NCBI RefSeq assembly: GCF_029892105.1 | Contig: NZ_JARZAJ010000004.1 | Coordinates: forward strand, 1 to 64,000 | Direction of reading: 5' to 3' | DNA: 64,000 nt | From: Kitasatospora sp. GP82 | GTDB lineage: Bacteria > Actinomycetota > Actinomycetes > Streptomycetales > Streptomycetaceae | In this document: piece after piece, positions 43,011-53,436 of the stretch | Layout: every line of letters starts with the position of its first letter | Numbering within the stretch: the first letter of the stretch is position 1 | Notes under the pieces: model-generated | Databases searched by the model: none | What the model saw: only the letters and a program-made list of their open reading frames with translations | Told to the model about the DNA's origin: nothing | Position numbers and translations under genes: made by a program

Positions 43011-44329
43011 TGCAGCGCCGACTGCTGCTGGTCACCACCCTGCTGATCGTCTGCCTGGTGGCCGCGCTCGCCGTACCGCTCGCCCTGGCCTACTCCTCGC
43101 ACCGCACCGGGCGCCTGCTGCTCGCCCGCCGGGCCGACGCCACCCGCTTCGCCGAACTCACCGACCGGGCCATCCGGGAGGGCGACTCGGCCGCACTGGC
43201 CGCCGAGGTCTCCCGGTACTCCGGGCTGTACGGGGCAGCGGTGGAGATCCGCGACCGGGACGGCCGCCTACTGGCGGGCGGCGGCGTCGACGACACCGCC
43301 GCGGCCGGGCGGGCACTGTCCGGCCGGATCACCGAGGGACTACCGCTGCTCACACCCCTCGGGCCGTCCACCGTGCTGATCGCCGAACCCGCGGGGCGGG
43401 ATGCCCAGGTGTCCGGTGTGGTCCTGCTGCGGGCACCCACCACCGCAGCACGCCGGGCCGTCGGTACGGTCTGGGCCGTCCTCGCGGCCGGCTCGCTCGC
43501 GGCACTCGGCTGCTCGCTGGTGGCCGCACGCCGGCTGTCCGGCTGGATCCTGCGCCCGGTCGGCGAACTCGACCGCACCACCCGGGCGATCGCCGAGGGA
43601 CGGCTGGAGGCCAGGATCGGCCTGATGCGCGGACCGGTCGAACTACGGCGCTTGGAGGAGCAGTTCAACACCATGGCCGACGCCATCTCCGCCGCCCTGG
43701 AGCGCCAGCGCGCCTTCGTCGCCGACGCCTCGCACGAACTGCGCACCCCGCTCACCGTGCTCTCGCTGCGCCTGGAGAACCTCGAACCGCACCTGACCCC
43801 CGCCGGACAGGCCGAGTACGAGGAGACGCTGGCCGAACTCGACCGGCTGGCAGCGCTCCTGGAGGACCTGCTCACCCTCGCCCGCGTCGAGGCCGACGCG
43901 GGCCTGACCGGTGCCGGCCCCTCGGGCGCGCTGCGGGAACGACTCACCGGCTGGAAGGAGTTGTACGCCGCCAAGGGGCTGTCCCTCACCGTGGACCTCT
44001 CCGACGACGACTCGCCCCTGCCCGCGGCCGTCGCCCGGATCGCCGACATCGCGCTCGACAACGCCGCCAAGTTCGTCCCGTCCGGAGGGCAGGTCACCGT
44101 CACCCTCGCCGAGCACGTCCTGACCGTCGCCGACAACGGCCCCGGCCTCGACGCCGCCGGGCGGGAGGCCGCCCTCGGCCGCTTCTGGCGCGCCCCCGAC
44201 CAGAGCAACGTCCCCGGCAGCGGCCTCGGCCTGGCCATCGCCGCCGAACTCGCCCGCACCTGCGGCGCCACCCTCACCCTGCTGCCCAACACCCCCCACG
44301 GCCTGATCGTCGAGCTCCACGGCATCTAG
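43010..44329 (+). CDS. HAMP-containing sensor histidine kinase
   Basis: A 439-residue membrane kinase. Helix 1 is at about 5-28 (LLLVTTLLIVCLVAALAVPLAL) and a ~120-residue extracytoplasmic sensor follows. Helix 2 lies at about 150-170, then HAMP (RRLSGWILRPVGELDRTTRAIAEG). H-box ASHELRTPLTVLSLRLENLE holds the phospho-accepting His. The ATPase has N-box ALDNAAKFV, G1 VADNGPGLD and G2 GSGLGLAIAAELA. It works with the overlapping response regulator. The signal is unknown; the convergent TAXI solute-binding lipoprotein could be part of the sensing. Confidence 0.92.
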   Translation: MQRRLLLVTTLLIVCLVAALAVPLALAYSSHRTGRLLLARRADATRFAELTDRAIREGDSAALAAEVSRYSGLYGAAVEIRDRDGRLLAGGGVDDTAAAGRALSGRITEGLPLLTPLGPSTVLIAEPAGRDAQVSGVVLLRAPTTAARRAVGTVWAVLAAGSLAALGCSLVAARRLSGWILRPVGELDRTTRAIAEGRLEARIGLMRGPVELRRLEEQFNTMADAISAALERQRAFVADASHELRTPLTVLSLRLENLEPHLTPAGQAEYEETLAELDRLAALLEDLLTLARVEADAGLTGAGPSGALRERLTGWKELYAAKGLSLTVDLSDDDSPLPAAVARIADIALDNAAKFVPSGGQVTVTLAEHVLTVADNGPGLDAAGREAALGRFWRAPDQSNVPGSGLGLAIAAELARTCGATLTLLPNTPHGLIVELHGI

Positions 44330-44340
44330 GCGCGGCGACT

Positions 44341-44443
44341 CGCGGGGCGCGAGGGGCTGCATTTCAGGGGCGCGGGGGGTCAGGGGCGCGGGGAACTGCG
44401 CCCCTGACCCCCCCGGCCCCACGGGAAGCCGCGCAGTTCCCCG
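44341..44443. repeat. Clustered copies of the GGGGCGCGGGG motif
   Basis: At least four direct or inverse copies (CGCGGGGCGCGAGGGG, TTCAGGGGCGCGGGGGG, AGGGGCGCGGGGAACTGCGC and the inverse GCGCAGTTCCCC) fill the 127 bases between the kinase and the TAXI gene. Confidence 0.75.
44374..44413. terminator. Terminator built from the dispersed repeat
   Basis: A perfect 16-bp stem (GGGGGGTCAGGGGCGC) with the 8-base loop GGGGAACT lies between the convergent kinase and TAXI genes. The loop and right arm, GGGGAACTGCGC (44390-44401), also pair perfectly with GCGCAGTTCCCC at 44431-44442, giving an alternative fold. The parts are copies of the GGGGCGCGGGGAACTGCGC motif. Confidence 0.85.
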
Positions 44444-44456
44444 TTGCCGGGAGGGG

Positions 44457-45425
44457 TCAGCCGTAGACCGAGCGGTAGTAGGCTGCCGCGCCCGGGTGCA
44501 GGGGGATCGTGCCGGTGCCGATCGCGTAGCGTTCGTCGAGGCGGCTGCCGGGGGCGTCGGGGACCTGGAGGCGGTCGCGGCTGCGGAACAGGACTTCGCT
44601 GACGGCCCGGACGGTCGCTGTCGGCAGGGCCGCGTGGCAGACCAGGTAACTGGGGGTGCCGAGGGTGTCGGCCGGTGCCTGGGCGCGGTAGGCGTCCGCC
44701 GGTACGGCGACGCTCTCGTAGACCGGGCCGTACGTCCGGCGCAGGGCGGTGACGGTCTCGCCGAGCGGGACCAGCCGGATCGGGGTGTCGGCGGCCAGGT
44801 CCGCGATGGCCCGGGTGGGGACGCCGCCGGACCAGAAGAAGGCGTCCACCTGGCCGGAGCGCAGTGCTGCCACCGATTCGGTCAGCCCGAGCCGCCGTGC
44901 CCCCGTGCTGTCCACCCCTGCTGCCGCCAGCACGCGTTCGGCCACCACCGAGGTACCGGATCCTGCCGCACCCAACGAGACGGCACGACCGGCCAGTTGG
45001 CCGACCGTCCGCACCGGGGAGGCGGAAAGCACCACCAGATGCAGGTAGTTGAGGTAGAGCCGGGCGACCGCGGCCACCGCGACCGGCTGCGCGAAGGAGG
45101 CCCGACCGGCGATCGCATCCGCCGCGGTATCGGCGAGGGTGAGCCCCAGCTCGGCTCCGCCCTCGCCGATCAGCTGGAGATTGCGGACGCTGGCGGCGGT
45201 GTCGAGCACCTGCACGGTCAGGCCGTCGTGCGCCCGGTGGACCTCCACCGCGAGCCGTCGGCCGAAGGTCTCGTACGGGCCGCCCTCGGGGCCGGCCGCC
45301 AACCGCAGTACGGCGTGCGGCTCTTCGGCGGAGCAGCCCGCCACGGCGCAGACGCCCAGCGCCCCCGCGCCGCAGACTCCCGACGCGCCGAGCGCCAGCA
45401 GCGTTCGGCGCGTCAGGAGCGGCAT
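44457..45425 (-). CDS. TAXI-family TRAP solute-binding lipoprotein
   Basis: A 322-residue periplasmic-type binding protein. It starts with TRRTLLALGASG, followed by a hydrophobic stretch and a lipobox-like VAGC (Cys at about residue 31), so it should be a membrane-attached lipoprotein. TAXI features: LRLAAGPEGGPYETFGRRLA, LAGRAVSLGAAGSGTSVVAERVL and VDAFFWSGGVPTRAI. No TRAP membrane subunits lie within the window. It starts 8 bases after purE on the same strand and faces a two-component system, so it may serve sensing and not import. No convincing ribosome site precedes it. Confidence 0.85.
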   Translation of the reverse strand: MPLLTRRTLLALGASGVCGAGALGVCAVAGCSAEEPHAVLRLAAGPEGGPYETFGRRLAVEVHRAHDGLTVQVLDTAASVRNLQLIGEGGAELGLTLADTAADAIAGRASFAQPVAVAAVARLYLNYLHLVVLSASPVRTVGQLAGRAVSLGAAGSGTSVVAERVLAAAGVDSTGARRLGLTESVAALRSGQVDAFFWSGGVPTRAIADLAADTPIRLVPLGETVTALRRTYGPVYESVAVPADAYRAQAPADTLGTPSYLVCHAALPTATVRAVSEVLFRSRDRLQVPDAPGSRLDERYAIGTGTIPLHPGAAAYYRSVYG

Positions 45426-45433
45426 GCCGGAGG

Positions 45434-45967
45434 TCAGCCGCCGAAGCCGAAGGAGGTGGAACCCGCCACCTTGGCGCGGAGCTTCTTGCCCTTGTCGGTG
45501 GCCTGGTTGTTCAGCTCGGCCTGGAAGTCGGCCATCCGCTCGGTCAGTTCGGGGTCGAACGCGGCGAGCATCCGGACCGCGAGGAGGCCGGCGTTGCGGG
45601 CGCCCGCGATCGAGACGGTGGCCACCGGCACCCCGGCCGGCATCTGGACGATGGAGAGCAGGCTGTCCATGCCGTCCAGGTAGCGCAGCGGCACCGGAAC
45701 GCCGATCACCGGCAGCGGTGTCACCGAGGCGAGCATGCCCGGCAGGTGGGCCGCGCCGCCCGCGCCCGCGATGATCGCCTTGAGCCCGCGCCTGTGTGCG
45801 TTCTCGCCGTACGCGACCATCTCGCGCGGCATCCGGTGCGCGGAGACCACGTCGACCTCGTAGGGGATCTCGAACTCGTCGAGGGCCTGGGCGGCGGCCT
45901 CCATCACGGGCCAGTCGGAGTCCGAGCCCATGACGATGCCGACGACCGGGCCGTTGCTGTTGCTCAT
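45434..45967 (-). CDS. purE: N5-carboxyaminoimidazole ribonucleotide mutase
   Basis: A 177-residue class I PurE, converting N5-CAIR to CAIR in purine synthesis. Core motifs: [18 protein letters not shown] (active-site Ser/Asp), [11 protein letters not shown] (catalytic His), [17 protein letters not shown] and PVIGVPVP. Its ATG overlaps the purK stop (ATGA), so it is translated in step with PurK. The C-terminal ~15 residues ([16 protein letters not shown]) extend past the usual fold. Confidence 0.95.
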   Translation of the reverse strand: MSNSNGPVVGIVMGSDSDWPVMEAAAQALDEFEIPYEVDVVSAHRMPREMVAYGENAHRRGLKAIIAGAGGAAHLPGMLASVTPLPVIGVPVPLRYLDGMDSLLSIVQMPAGVPVATVSIAGARNAGLLAVRMLAAFDPELTERMADFQAELNNQATDKGKKLRAKVAGSTSFGFGG

Positions 45968-47121
45968 TCGGTGATGGTCCCTCGCAGGTAGGCGGCCGCG
46001 TGGCGGGCGCGCTCGCGCACGTCGTCGAGGTCGTCCCCGAAGACGTTGACGTGACCGACCTTGCGGCCGGGCTTCACGTCCTTGCCGTACATGTGGATCC
46101 GCAGGCCCGGGTCGCGGGCCATGCAGTGCAGGAAGGCGTGGTACATGTCCGGGTAGTCGCCACCGAGCACATTGACCATGACCGTCCACCTGGCGCGCGG
46201 GCGGGGGTCGCCCAGCGGCAGGTCGAGGACGGCGCGGAGGTGGTTCTCGAACTGCGAGGTGACGGCACCGTCCATGGACCAGTGGCCGGAGTTGTGCGGG
46301 CGCATGGCCAGCTCGTTGACGAGGATGCGGCCGTCCCGGGTCTGGAAGAGCTCGACCGCGAGGTGGCCGGTGATGTCCAGCTCACCGGCGATCCGCAGCG
46401 CCAACGCCTGGGCCTCGGCGGCGAGTTCGGGGTCGAGGCCCGGCGCGGGGGCGGTCACCTCGGCGCAGACGCCGTTCTCCTGGAGGCTTTCCACCACCGG
46501 GTACGCGACGGCCTGGCCGCTGGGGGAACGGACCACGTTGGCGGCGAGCTCGCGCAGGAAGTCGACCTTCTCCTCTGCCAGGACGGGCACCCCGGCCAGG
46601 AACGGCGCCGCCGCCTCCTGCTCGTTGTCGACCACCCAGACGCCCTTGCCGTCGTAACCACCGCGCACGGTCTTCAGGACCACCGGGTAGCCGGAGCCCT
46701 CCTCGGCGAAGGCGGTGACGTCCGCCGGGTCGGCGACCGGGCGGTGGCGCGGGCAGGGCGCACCGATGGAGTCCAGCCTGGCCCGCATCACGCCCTTGTC
46801 CTGCGCGTTGACCAGGGCGTCCGGACCCGGCCGGACCGCGATGCCCTCGGCCTGAAGAGTATGGAGGTGCTCGGTGGGGACGTGCTCGTGGTCGAAGGTG
46901 ATCACGTCACAGCCGGCCGCGAAGCGGCGCAGCGTGTCCAGGTCGCGGTAGTCGCCGAGGACGACGTCCGAGACCACCTGCGAGGCGGAGTCCTGCGGAG
47001 TGTCGGCGAGAAGCCGGAAGCGGATGCCCATCGGGATCCCCGCCTCGTGCACCATGCGGGCAAGCTGCCCACCGCCGATCATGCCGACTACTGGAAAATT
47101 TGCACTGCCCGCGAAAGTCAC
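45964..47121 (-). CDS. purK: N5-carboxyaminoimidazole ribonucleotide synthase
   Basis: A 385-residue ATP-grasp enzyme carboxylating AIR with bicarbonate and ATP. N-terminal [21 protein letters not shown]-grasp segments [18 protein letters not shown] and [30 protein letters not shown] are diagnostic. The GTG at 47121 ([13 protein letters not shown]) lies 7 bases after TATCCT without a ribosome site, which supports a leaderless start; a longer 5' reading is rejected. It heads the purK-purE transcript, possibly including the TAXI gene, and is divergent from gtrA. Confidence 0.94.
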   Translation of the reverse strand: MTFAGSANFPVVGMIGGGQLARMVHEAGIPMGIRFRLLADTPQDSASQVVSDVVLGDYRDLDTLRRFAAGCDVITFDHEHVPTEHLHTLQAEGIAVRPGPDALVNAQDKGVMRARLDSIGAPCPRHRPVADPADVTAFAEEGSGYPVVLKTVRGGYDGKGVWVVDNEQEAAAPFLAGVPVLAEEKVDFLRELAANVVRSPSGQAVAYPVVESLQENGVCAEVTAPAPGLDPELAAEAQALALRIAGELDITGHLAVELFQTRDGRILVNELAMRPHNSGHWSMDGAVTSQFENHLRAVLDLPLGDPRPRARWTVMVNVLGGDYPDMYHAFLHCMARDPGLRIHMYGKDVKPGRKVGHVNVFGDDLDDVRERARHAAAYLRGTITE

Positions 47122-47359
47122 GCTGTCCAGGATATCCGGGCCGGTCGCAGGCGGTGCACCGGTGGAGGGTCCGAGGCAACGCCCGCGCGCGCCAACCCCG
47201 CTGCGGCCCTGGGCGCCAACGGGGCTGGTGGGAGCGAGTAGCCTGGAGGGCCGGGCCCCAAGAAGCACTATCCGATCTTGTACACGAGGGGCCCGGTCGC
47301 GCTGCGCCCGCGCGAGCGCCCACCGACCTCTCGTACGCGAGCACAGGAGACTGCCGGGT

Positions 47360-47881
47360 ATGACCGCGACCACCAACACCAGGCCCTCGCTGTCCCAGCG
47401 GCTGCGCGGGCTCTCCGGTGAAGTGATCAAGTTCGGTGTCGTCGGGCTGGTCGGCGTCGTGGTGAACGCCGGGGTCTTCTGGGTCTGCCTCAAGGGCGAC
47501 GGGCTGATCCACTCGCTGGCCGGTTTCATCGCCACCGCCGTCGCGATCGGCACCAACTACCTGGGCTACCGGTACTGGCTGTACCGGGAGCGCGACGCGG
47601 CCTCCCGCAAGCGGGAGATCACCCTCTTCCTGGTCTTCAGCGGCATCGGCATGCTGATCGAGAACGGCATCCTGGCGTTCTCGGTGCATGTGCTCCACTA
47701 CACCTCGCCCGGCAGTCAGTTGTTCGCCAAGAACGTGGTCGGCCTGGCGGCCGGGACGGTGTTCCGGTTCTTCTCGTACCGCACCTGGGTGTTCAAGGCG
47801 ATGCCGGAGCTGGCGGAGCCGCAGGTGGTCGAGGAGGCGGAGCTGCTGCTGGCGGCGGAGCCGGCGCAGTACGCGAAGTAG
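47360..47881 (+). CDS. GtrA-family membrane protein
   Basis: A 173-residue protein with four membrane helices (VIKFGVVGLVGVVVNAGVFWVC; SLAGFIATAVAIGTNYLGYRYW; ITLFLVFSGIGMLIENGILAF; FAKNVVGLAAGTVFRFFSYRTWVF). GtrA proteins are thought to flip or help transfer lipid-linked sugars for surface glycans. RYWLYRERD and FFSYRTWVF are family motifs. CAGGAGA lies about 9 bases before the ATG. In mycobacteria the gtrA-like gene is likewise next to purK. The acidic C-terminal tail is cytoplasmic. Confidence 0.9.
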   Translation: MTATTNTRPSLSQRLRGLSGEVIKFGVVGLVGVVVNAGVFWVCLKGDGLIHSLAGFIATAVAIGTNYLGYRYWLYRERDAASRKREITLFLVFSGIGMLIENGILAFSVHVLHYTSPGSQLFAKNVVGLAAGTVFRFFSYRTWVFKAMPELAEPQVVEEAELLLAAEPAQYAK

Positions 47882-47938
47882 GGCCTCCCGGGGCTTCGCC
47901 CCGGACCCCTCGTCTGCGGACCGCTTATCCGCTGCGGC

Positions 47939-49174
47939 TTATCTGCTGCGGCTCATGAAGAGGGCGAAGACCGGGGGCTGGAGGGAGAGCAGTTCCAGAC
48001 GGCCGCCGTCGGCCTCGGCGAGGTCGCGGGCCACCGCGAGGCCGATGCCGGTGGAGTTGCGGCCGCTGACGGCGCGTTCGAAGACGCGGTTGCCGAGTTC
48101 GGGCGGGACGCCGAGACCCTCGTCCTGGACTTCGGCGACGATCGAGTTGCCGGAGGGGCGGACCCGGACGGTGATGGTTCCGGCGCCGTGCATCAGGGAG
48201 TTCTCGATCAGGGTGGCCAGCACCTGGGCGACCGTGCCGGGGGTGCCGATCACCGAGACGCCCTTCAGGCCCTCGATCCGCAGGTTGCGGCCGGTCTCGC
48301 GGAGCGAGGGGCCCCACTCCTCGATCTGCTGCTTGATCACGTCGTCCAGGTCGAAGGCGACGGCGGTCGGGCTGTGCGGGTCGCGCTGGTTGGTCAGCAG
48401 GCGCTGCACCACGTCCGTGAGCCGCTCGACCTGCTGGAGCGCTATGGTCGCCTCCTCCCGGACGGTGTTCGAGTCCTCGGCCAGTGCGGTGATCTCCTCC
48501 AGGCGCATGGAGAGCGCGGTGAGCGGCGTGCGCAGCTGGTGCGAGGCATCGGCGGCCAGGCGGCGTTCGGCGGTGAGCATCCGGGCGATCCGCTCGGCGC
48601 TGGTGTCCAGGACCTCGGCGACCCGGTCGAGTTCGGGGACGCCGTAGCGGCGGTCGCGCGGGCGGGGGTCGCCGGATCCGAGCCGCTCGGCGGTCTCGGC
48701 GAGGTCGGTGAGCGGGCGGGCGAGCCGCTTGGCCTGCCAGACCGCGAGTGCGACCGCTGCCTGGACGGCCAGCAGGGCGACCAGTCCGAGCAGCAGCAGC
48801 ATGTTGCCGATCTCGTGGTCCACGTCGCTCCTGGACTGCACGACGGTGACGGTCTCCCCGCTCGCGCCTTCCTCGGTGGCGGTGAGCGCGGGCCCGGTGA
48901 CCGGGCGGCCGGCTGCGATCAGCGGCTGGCCGGGGATGTCGACGGTGACGAAGCTGCCGTCGGTGACCTGGGCGGCGAACTTCTCCCCGGTGACCGGCTC
49001 GCCCGCGGCGAGCCGGCTCTCCACCAGGCCGAGCACGCGCACGGCCGCCGCGTCCACCCGGTCGTTGGCGGCGTTGACGATGCTCTGCTTCTCGATCAGG
49101 GCGAGCGGGACGCAGAACACCGCCACCACCACCAGGACCACGCCCAGCAGCGAGTTGATCATTCTGCGCTTCAC
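47939..49174 (-). CDS. Sensor histidine kinase (second two-component system)
   Basis: A 411-residue kinase. Helix 1 is at about 7-27, an extracytoplasmic domain at 28-125, helix 2 at about 127-147 (LLLLGLVALLAVQAAVALAVW), then HAMP (AKRLARPLTDLAETAERLGSG). The H-box is ASHQLRTPLTALSMRLEEI. The ATPase has N-box TLIENSLMHG, G1 VQDEGLGVP and G2 STGIGLAVARDLAEADGG. It follows its response regulator by 43 bases on the same strand. Signal unknown. Confidence 0.92.
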   Translation of the reverse strand: MKRRMINSLLGVVLVVVAVFCVPLALIEKQSIVNAANDRVDAAAVRVLGLVESRLAAGEPVTGEKFAAQVTDGSFVTVDIPGQPLIAAGRPVTGPALTATEEGASGETVTVVQSRSDVDHEIGNMLLLLGLVALLAVQAAVALAVWQAKRLARPLTDLAETAERLGSGDPRPRDRRYGVPELDRVAEVLDTSAERIARMLTAERRLAADASHQLRTPLTALSMRLEEITALAEDSNTVREEATIALQQVERLTDVVQRLLTNQRDPHSPTAVAFDLDDVIKQQIEEWGPSLRETGRNLRIEGLKGVSVIGTPGTVAQVLATLIENSLMHGAGTITVRVRPSGNSIVAEVQDEGLGVPPELGNRVFERAVSGRNSTGIGLAVARDLAEADGGRLELLSLQPPVFALFMSRSR

Positions 49175-49217
49175 GCCGGCGTGCTCTCTGCTCGGTTCGG
49201 CTGGGCCGTCTTGATGG

Positions 49218-49892
49218 TCAGTTCTTCTCGAAGCGGAAGCCGACGCCGCGAACGGTGGCGATGTAGCGGGGGTTGGCGGCGTCGTCGCCGAGCTTCTTGC
49301 GCAGCCAGGAGATGTGCATGTCCAGGGTCTTGGTGGAGGTCCACCAGGTGGTGTCCCAGACCTGGCGCATGATCTCCTCGCGGGTGACGACTCGTCCGGC
49401 GTCTCTGACCAGCACCCGCAGCAGCTCGAACTCCTTGGCGGAGAGGGTGAGCTCCTCCTCGCCGAGCCAGGCGCGGTGCGACTCGATGTCGATCTTCACG
49501 CCATGGGCGCCGGTGGTGAGCTGGTCCACGTTGCCGCGCCGGAGCAGCGCCCGGACGCGGGCGAGCAGTTCGGCCAGCCGGAAGGGCTTGGTGACGTAGT
49601 CGTCCGCGCCGGCGTCCAGGCCGACCACGGTGTCCACCTCGTCGGCGCGCGCGGTCAGCACCAGCACCGGACAGCTGCGGCCGTCGGCGCGCAGTCGGCG
49701 GCAGACTTCGAGGCCGTCCATCTCGGGCAGGCCGAGGTCGAGGACGACGAGGTCGACCTCCTCGGTCAGAGCGGCGCCGAGCGCGGACGGGCCGTCCTCG
49801 CGAACGAGGACCTCGTAGCCCTCGCGGCGCAGGGCGCGGGCCAGCGGTTCGGAGATTGCCGGGTCGTCCTCGGCCAGCAGCACACAGGTCAT
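49218..49892 (-). CDS. OmpR-family response regulator (second two-component system)
   Basis: A 224-residue regulator with phospho-acceptor Asp52 (VVLDLGLPEMDG), conserved Thr in LTAR and Lys in VTKPFR. Its winged-helix DNA-binding domain contains LSAKEFELLRVLVRDAG, TLDMHISWLRKKLGDD and YIATVRGVGFRF. ATG 49892 lies 6 bases after TACCAT on the minus strand, suggesting a leaderless mRNA. It is first gene of the pair with the kinase and divergent from a peptide transporter, a possible target. Confidence 0.92.
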   Translation of the reverse strand: MTCVLLAEDDPAISEPLARALRREGYEVLVREDGPSALGAALTEEVDLVVLDLGLPEMDGLEVCRRLRADGRSCPVLVLTARADEVDTVVGLDAGADDYVTKPFRLAELLARVRALLRRGNVDQLTTGAHGVKIDIESHRAWLGEEELTLSAKEFELLRVLVRDAGRVVTREEIMRQVWDTTWWTSTKTLDMHISWLRKKLGDDAANPRYIATVRGVGFRFEKN

Positions 49893-50042
49893 GGGGCGAT
49901 GGTAGTCGGCTTGACGGCCGACGATCAGGCCTCCCGGAGTGCGGATTCTCCCCGGACGGCGCAATCGCATCCCGTCCTGCACGCCTGACACTCCGCCGAC
50001 TCCTAGCGTGATCAGCCACGGGCGGCGAGTTCGGGAGGACAG

Positions 50043-51572
50043 ATGGCAAGCGGCGCAACCGAGTTGCAGGACGAGCGGGAGCCGGATCCGTTCTCCGCCT
50101 CGGGCGCACCGCCCGAGGACGAGCACGCCTTCTTCGGGCATCCGCGCGGCCTGGCCACGCTTTTCATGACCGAACTGTGGGAGCGCTTCAGCTACTACGG
50201 GATGCGGTCGCTGCTGGTGCTCTTCCTCACCGTGCCGACCGCCGAGGGCGGGATCGGCCTGGACAGCGTGACGGCGGCCTCGGTCTTCTCCGTCTACAGC
50301 TCGATGATCTGCATGCTGGCGATCCTGGGCGGCTGGCTCTCGGACCGCGTGTGGGGGGCTCGCCGGGCGGTGCTGGTCGGCGCCCTGGTCATCATGGGCG
50401 GGCACTTCACACTCGCGGTGCCGCTCGGTGCGACGTTCTGGCCGGGCCTTGGACTGATCGCGGTCGGCACCGGTCTGCTGAAACCGAATGTCTCCGCCAT
50501 CGTCGGGCAGCTGTACCGGGCGGACGATCCACGCCGGGACGGCGGCTTCACCGTCTTCTACCTCGCCATCAACAGCGGCGCATTCCTCGCTCCGCTGGCG
50601 ATCGGCACGGTCGGCCAGCGGGTCGGCTGGCACCTGGGCTTCTCGCTGGCCGGGGTCGGCATGGGCCTCGGCGTGCTCCAGTACGTCCTGGGCCGTCGGC
50701 ACCTGGGCCGGGCGGGCGAGCTGCCCGGACGGCCGGCCGGGCCCGAGGTGCGGCGCCGGATGCTGCGGTCGGCGGCGCTCTGGGCGGTGGCCGCGACGCT
50801 GCTCCTCACGGCGGACGTGCTGCTGGGCCGGTTCTCGGTGCACGAGATGGTGGACGTCCTGGGCCTGGCCGGGACGGCACTGCCCTTCTGGTACTTCACC
50901 AGGCTGCGCCGGGACCGCGAGCTGAGCGTGCCGGAACGGACCAGGATGTCCGGCTTCCTCTGGTTCTTCGTCGCCTCGGCGGTGTTCTGGATGATCTACG
51001 ACCAGTCCGGCTCGACGCTGAACCTCTTCGCCAAGGAGTCCACCGAGCTGTCGCTGCTGGGCGTGCGCTTCCCGTCCAGCTGGTTCAACTCCGTCAACCC
51101 GCTCTTCATCATCCTGCTGGCACCGCTCTTCGCCTGGCTCTGGCAGTGGCTCCAGCGGCGCGGGCGCAATCCGAGCACGCCGGTGAAGTTCGGCGTCGCA
51201 CTGCTGCTGATCGGCGCCTCCTTCGGGGTGATGGGCCTGGCCGAGCTGGCCGCCTCGGGCGGCACCCGGGTCTCCCCGCTCTGGCTGGTCGGCGTCTACT
51301 TCGTCCAGACCGTCGCCGAGCTCTTCCTCTCCCCCGTCGGCCTGTCGCTGACCACCAAGCTGGCCCCGGCCAAGTACACCAGCCAGATGCTCGGCCTCTG
51401 GTTCCTCTCGATGGCGACCGGGGATGCCGTCGCAGGGTGGACGACCCAGTTGCGCAACGTGATCAGCCCGATGGCCTACTTCTACCTCCAGGGCGCGCTG
51501 GCGGTGGCCTGCGGGGCCGCCTTTCTGCTGGCGGCGGGCCGGATCCGGCGACTGATGGGCACTGTGAGGTAG
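50043..51572 (+). CDS. POT family peptide:H+ symporter 1
   Basis: A 509-residue, 12-14-helix di/tripeptide transporter. The proton-coupling motif ExxERFxYYG is in TELWERFSYYGMRSLL. The PTR2 signatures lie in ILGGWLSDRVWGARRAVLVG and GGFTVFYLAINSGAFLAP, with WFVASAVFWMIYDQSGSTLNLF near helix 7. The N-terminal 35 residues are acidic and cytoplasmic. GGGAGGACAG precedes the ATG. It is paralogous to the next gene. Confidence 0.9.
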   Translation: MASGATELQDEREPDPFSASGAPPEDEHAFFGHPRGLATLFMTELWERFSYYGMRSLLVLFLTVPTAEGGIGLDSVTAASVFSVYSSMICMLAILGGWLSDRVWGARRAVLVGALVIMGGHFTLAVPLGATFWPGLGLIAVGTGLLKPNVSAIVGQLYRADDPRRDGGFTVFYLAINSGAFLAPLAIGTVGQRVGWHLGFSLAGVGMGLGVLQYVLGRRHLGRAGELPGRPAGPEVRRRMLRSAALWAVAATLLLTADVLLGRFSVHEMVDVLGLAGTALPFWYFTRLRRDRELSVPERTRMSGFLWFFVASAVFWMIYDQSGSTLNLFAKESTELSLLGVRFPSSWFNSVNPLFIILLAPLFAWLWQWLQRRGRNPSTPVKFGVALLLIGASFGVMGLAELAASGGTRVSPLWLVGVYFVQTVAELFLSPVGLSLTTKLAPAKYTSQMLGLWFLSMATGDAVAGWTTQLRNVISPMAYFYLQGALAVACGAAFLLAAGRIRRLMGTVR

Positions 51573-51857
51573 TTCACAGAGCGTGATTGTTATCGAATGT
51601 TGTCATGCCCTCGGTCGCCAGGAGGGCCAGGAGGGCATGGTCGAAAAATATCGCGATTCGACCTGTGGTTCGAAGGGAGAATTCCATGCCGACCATGGAT
51701 TGCCGTACCGGACAGCCCTCGTCCTTTGCTTAGACAATACGTACATAGCAACTTTTGTCCTCCCATTGGTCCGAATACCGCCACGTACAGTGGTCTGGTC
51801 CCCGTCCGCCTCAACCCCCCCTCTGGGCGGACGACGTCAGGCAAGGAACCACTACGT
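51573..51857 (+). promoter_or_regulatory. Control region between the two peptide transporter genes
   Basis: This 285-base stretch is markedly AT-richer than the surrounding genes. It contains a hairpin CATGCCCTC-N18-GAGGGCATG (51604-51639), probably the end of transcript 1. A perfect dyad GGTCGAA-N11-TTCGACC (51639-51663) could be an operator, and a low-GC stretch with TTAGACAATACG and TACATAGC (51725-51760) suggests a promoter for transporter 2. No gene is supported here. Confidence 0.5.
51639..51663. promoter_or_regulatory. GGTCGAA-N11-TTCGACC dyad
   Basis: A 7-bp perfect inverted repeat with an AT-rich centre (AAATATCGCGA), 195 bases upstream of the second peptide transporter. It has the size of an operator for a dimeric repressor; the protein is unknown. 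Confidence 0.45.
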
Positions 51858-53369
<1,512 letters not shown>

Positions 53370-53381
53370 CGTCCGCATGAG

Positions 53382-53418
53382 CGAAGGGCCGGTACCCGCT
53401 ACGGGTACCGGCCCTTCG
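53382..53418. terminator. Bidirectional terminator between transporter 2 and hutI
   Basis: A perfect 17-bp stem (CGAAGGGCCGGTACCCG) with a 3-base loop lies between the convergent genes, 13 bases after the transporter stop and 19 before the hutI stop. Confidence 0.92.
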
Positions 53419-53436
53419 GCGTCCGTGGACTCGGGC

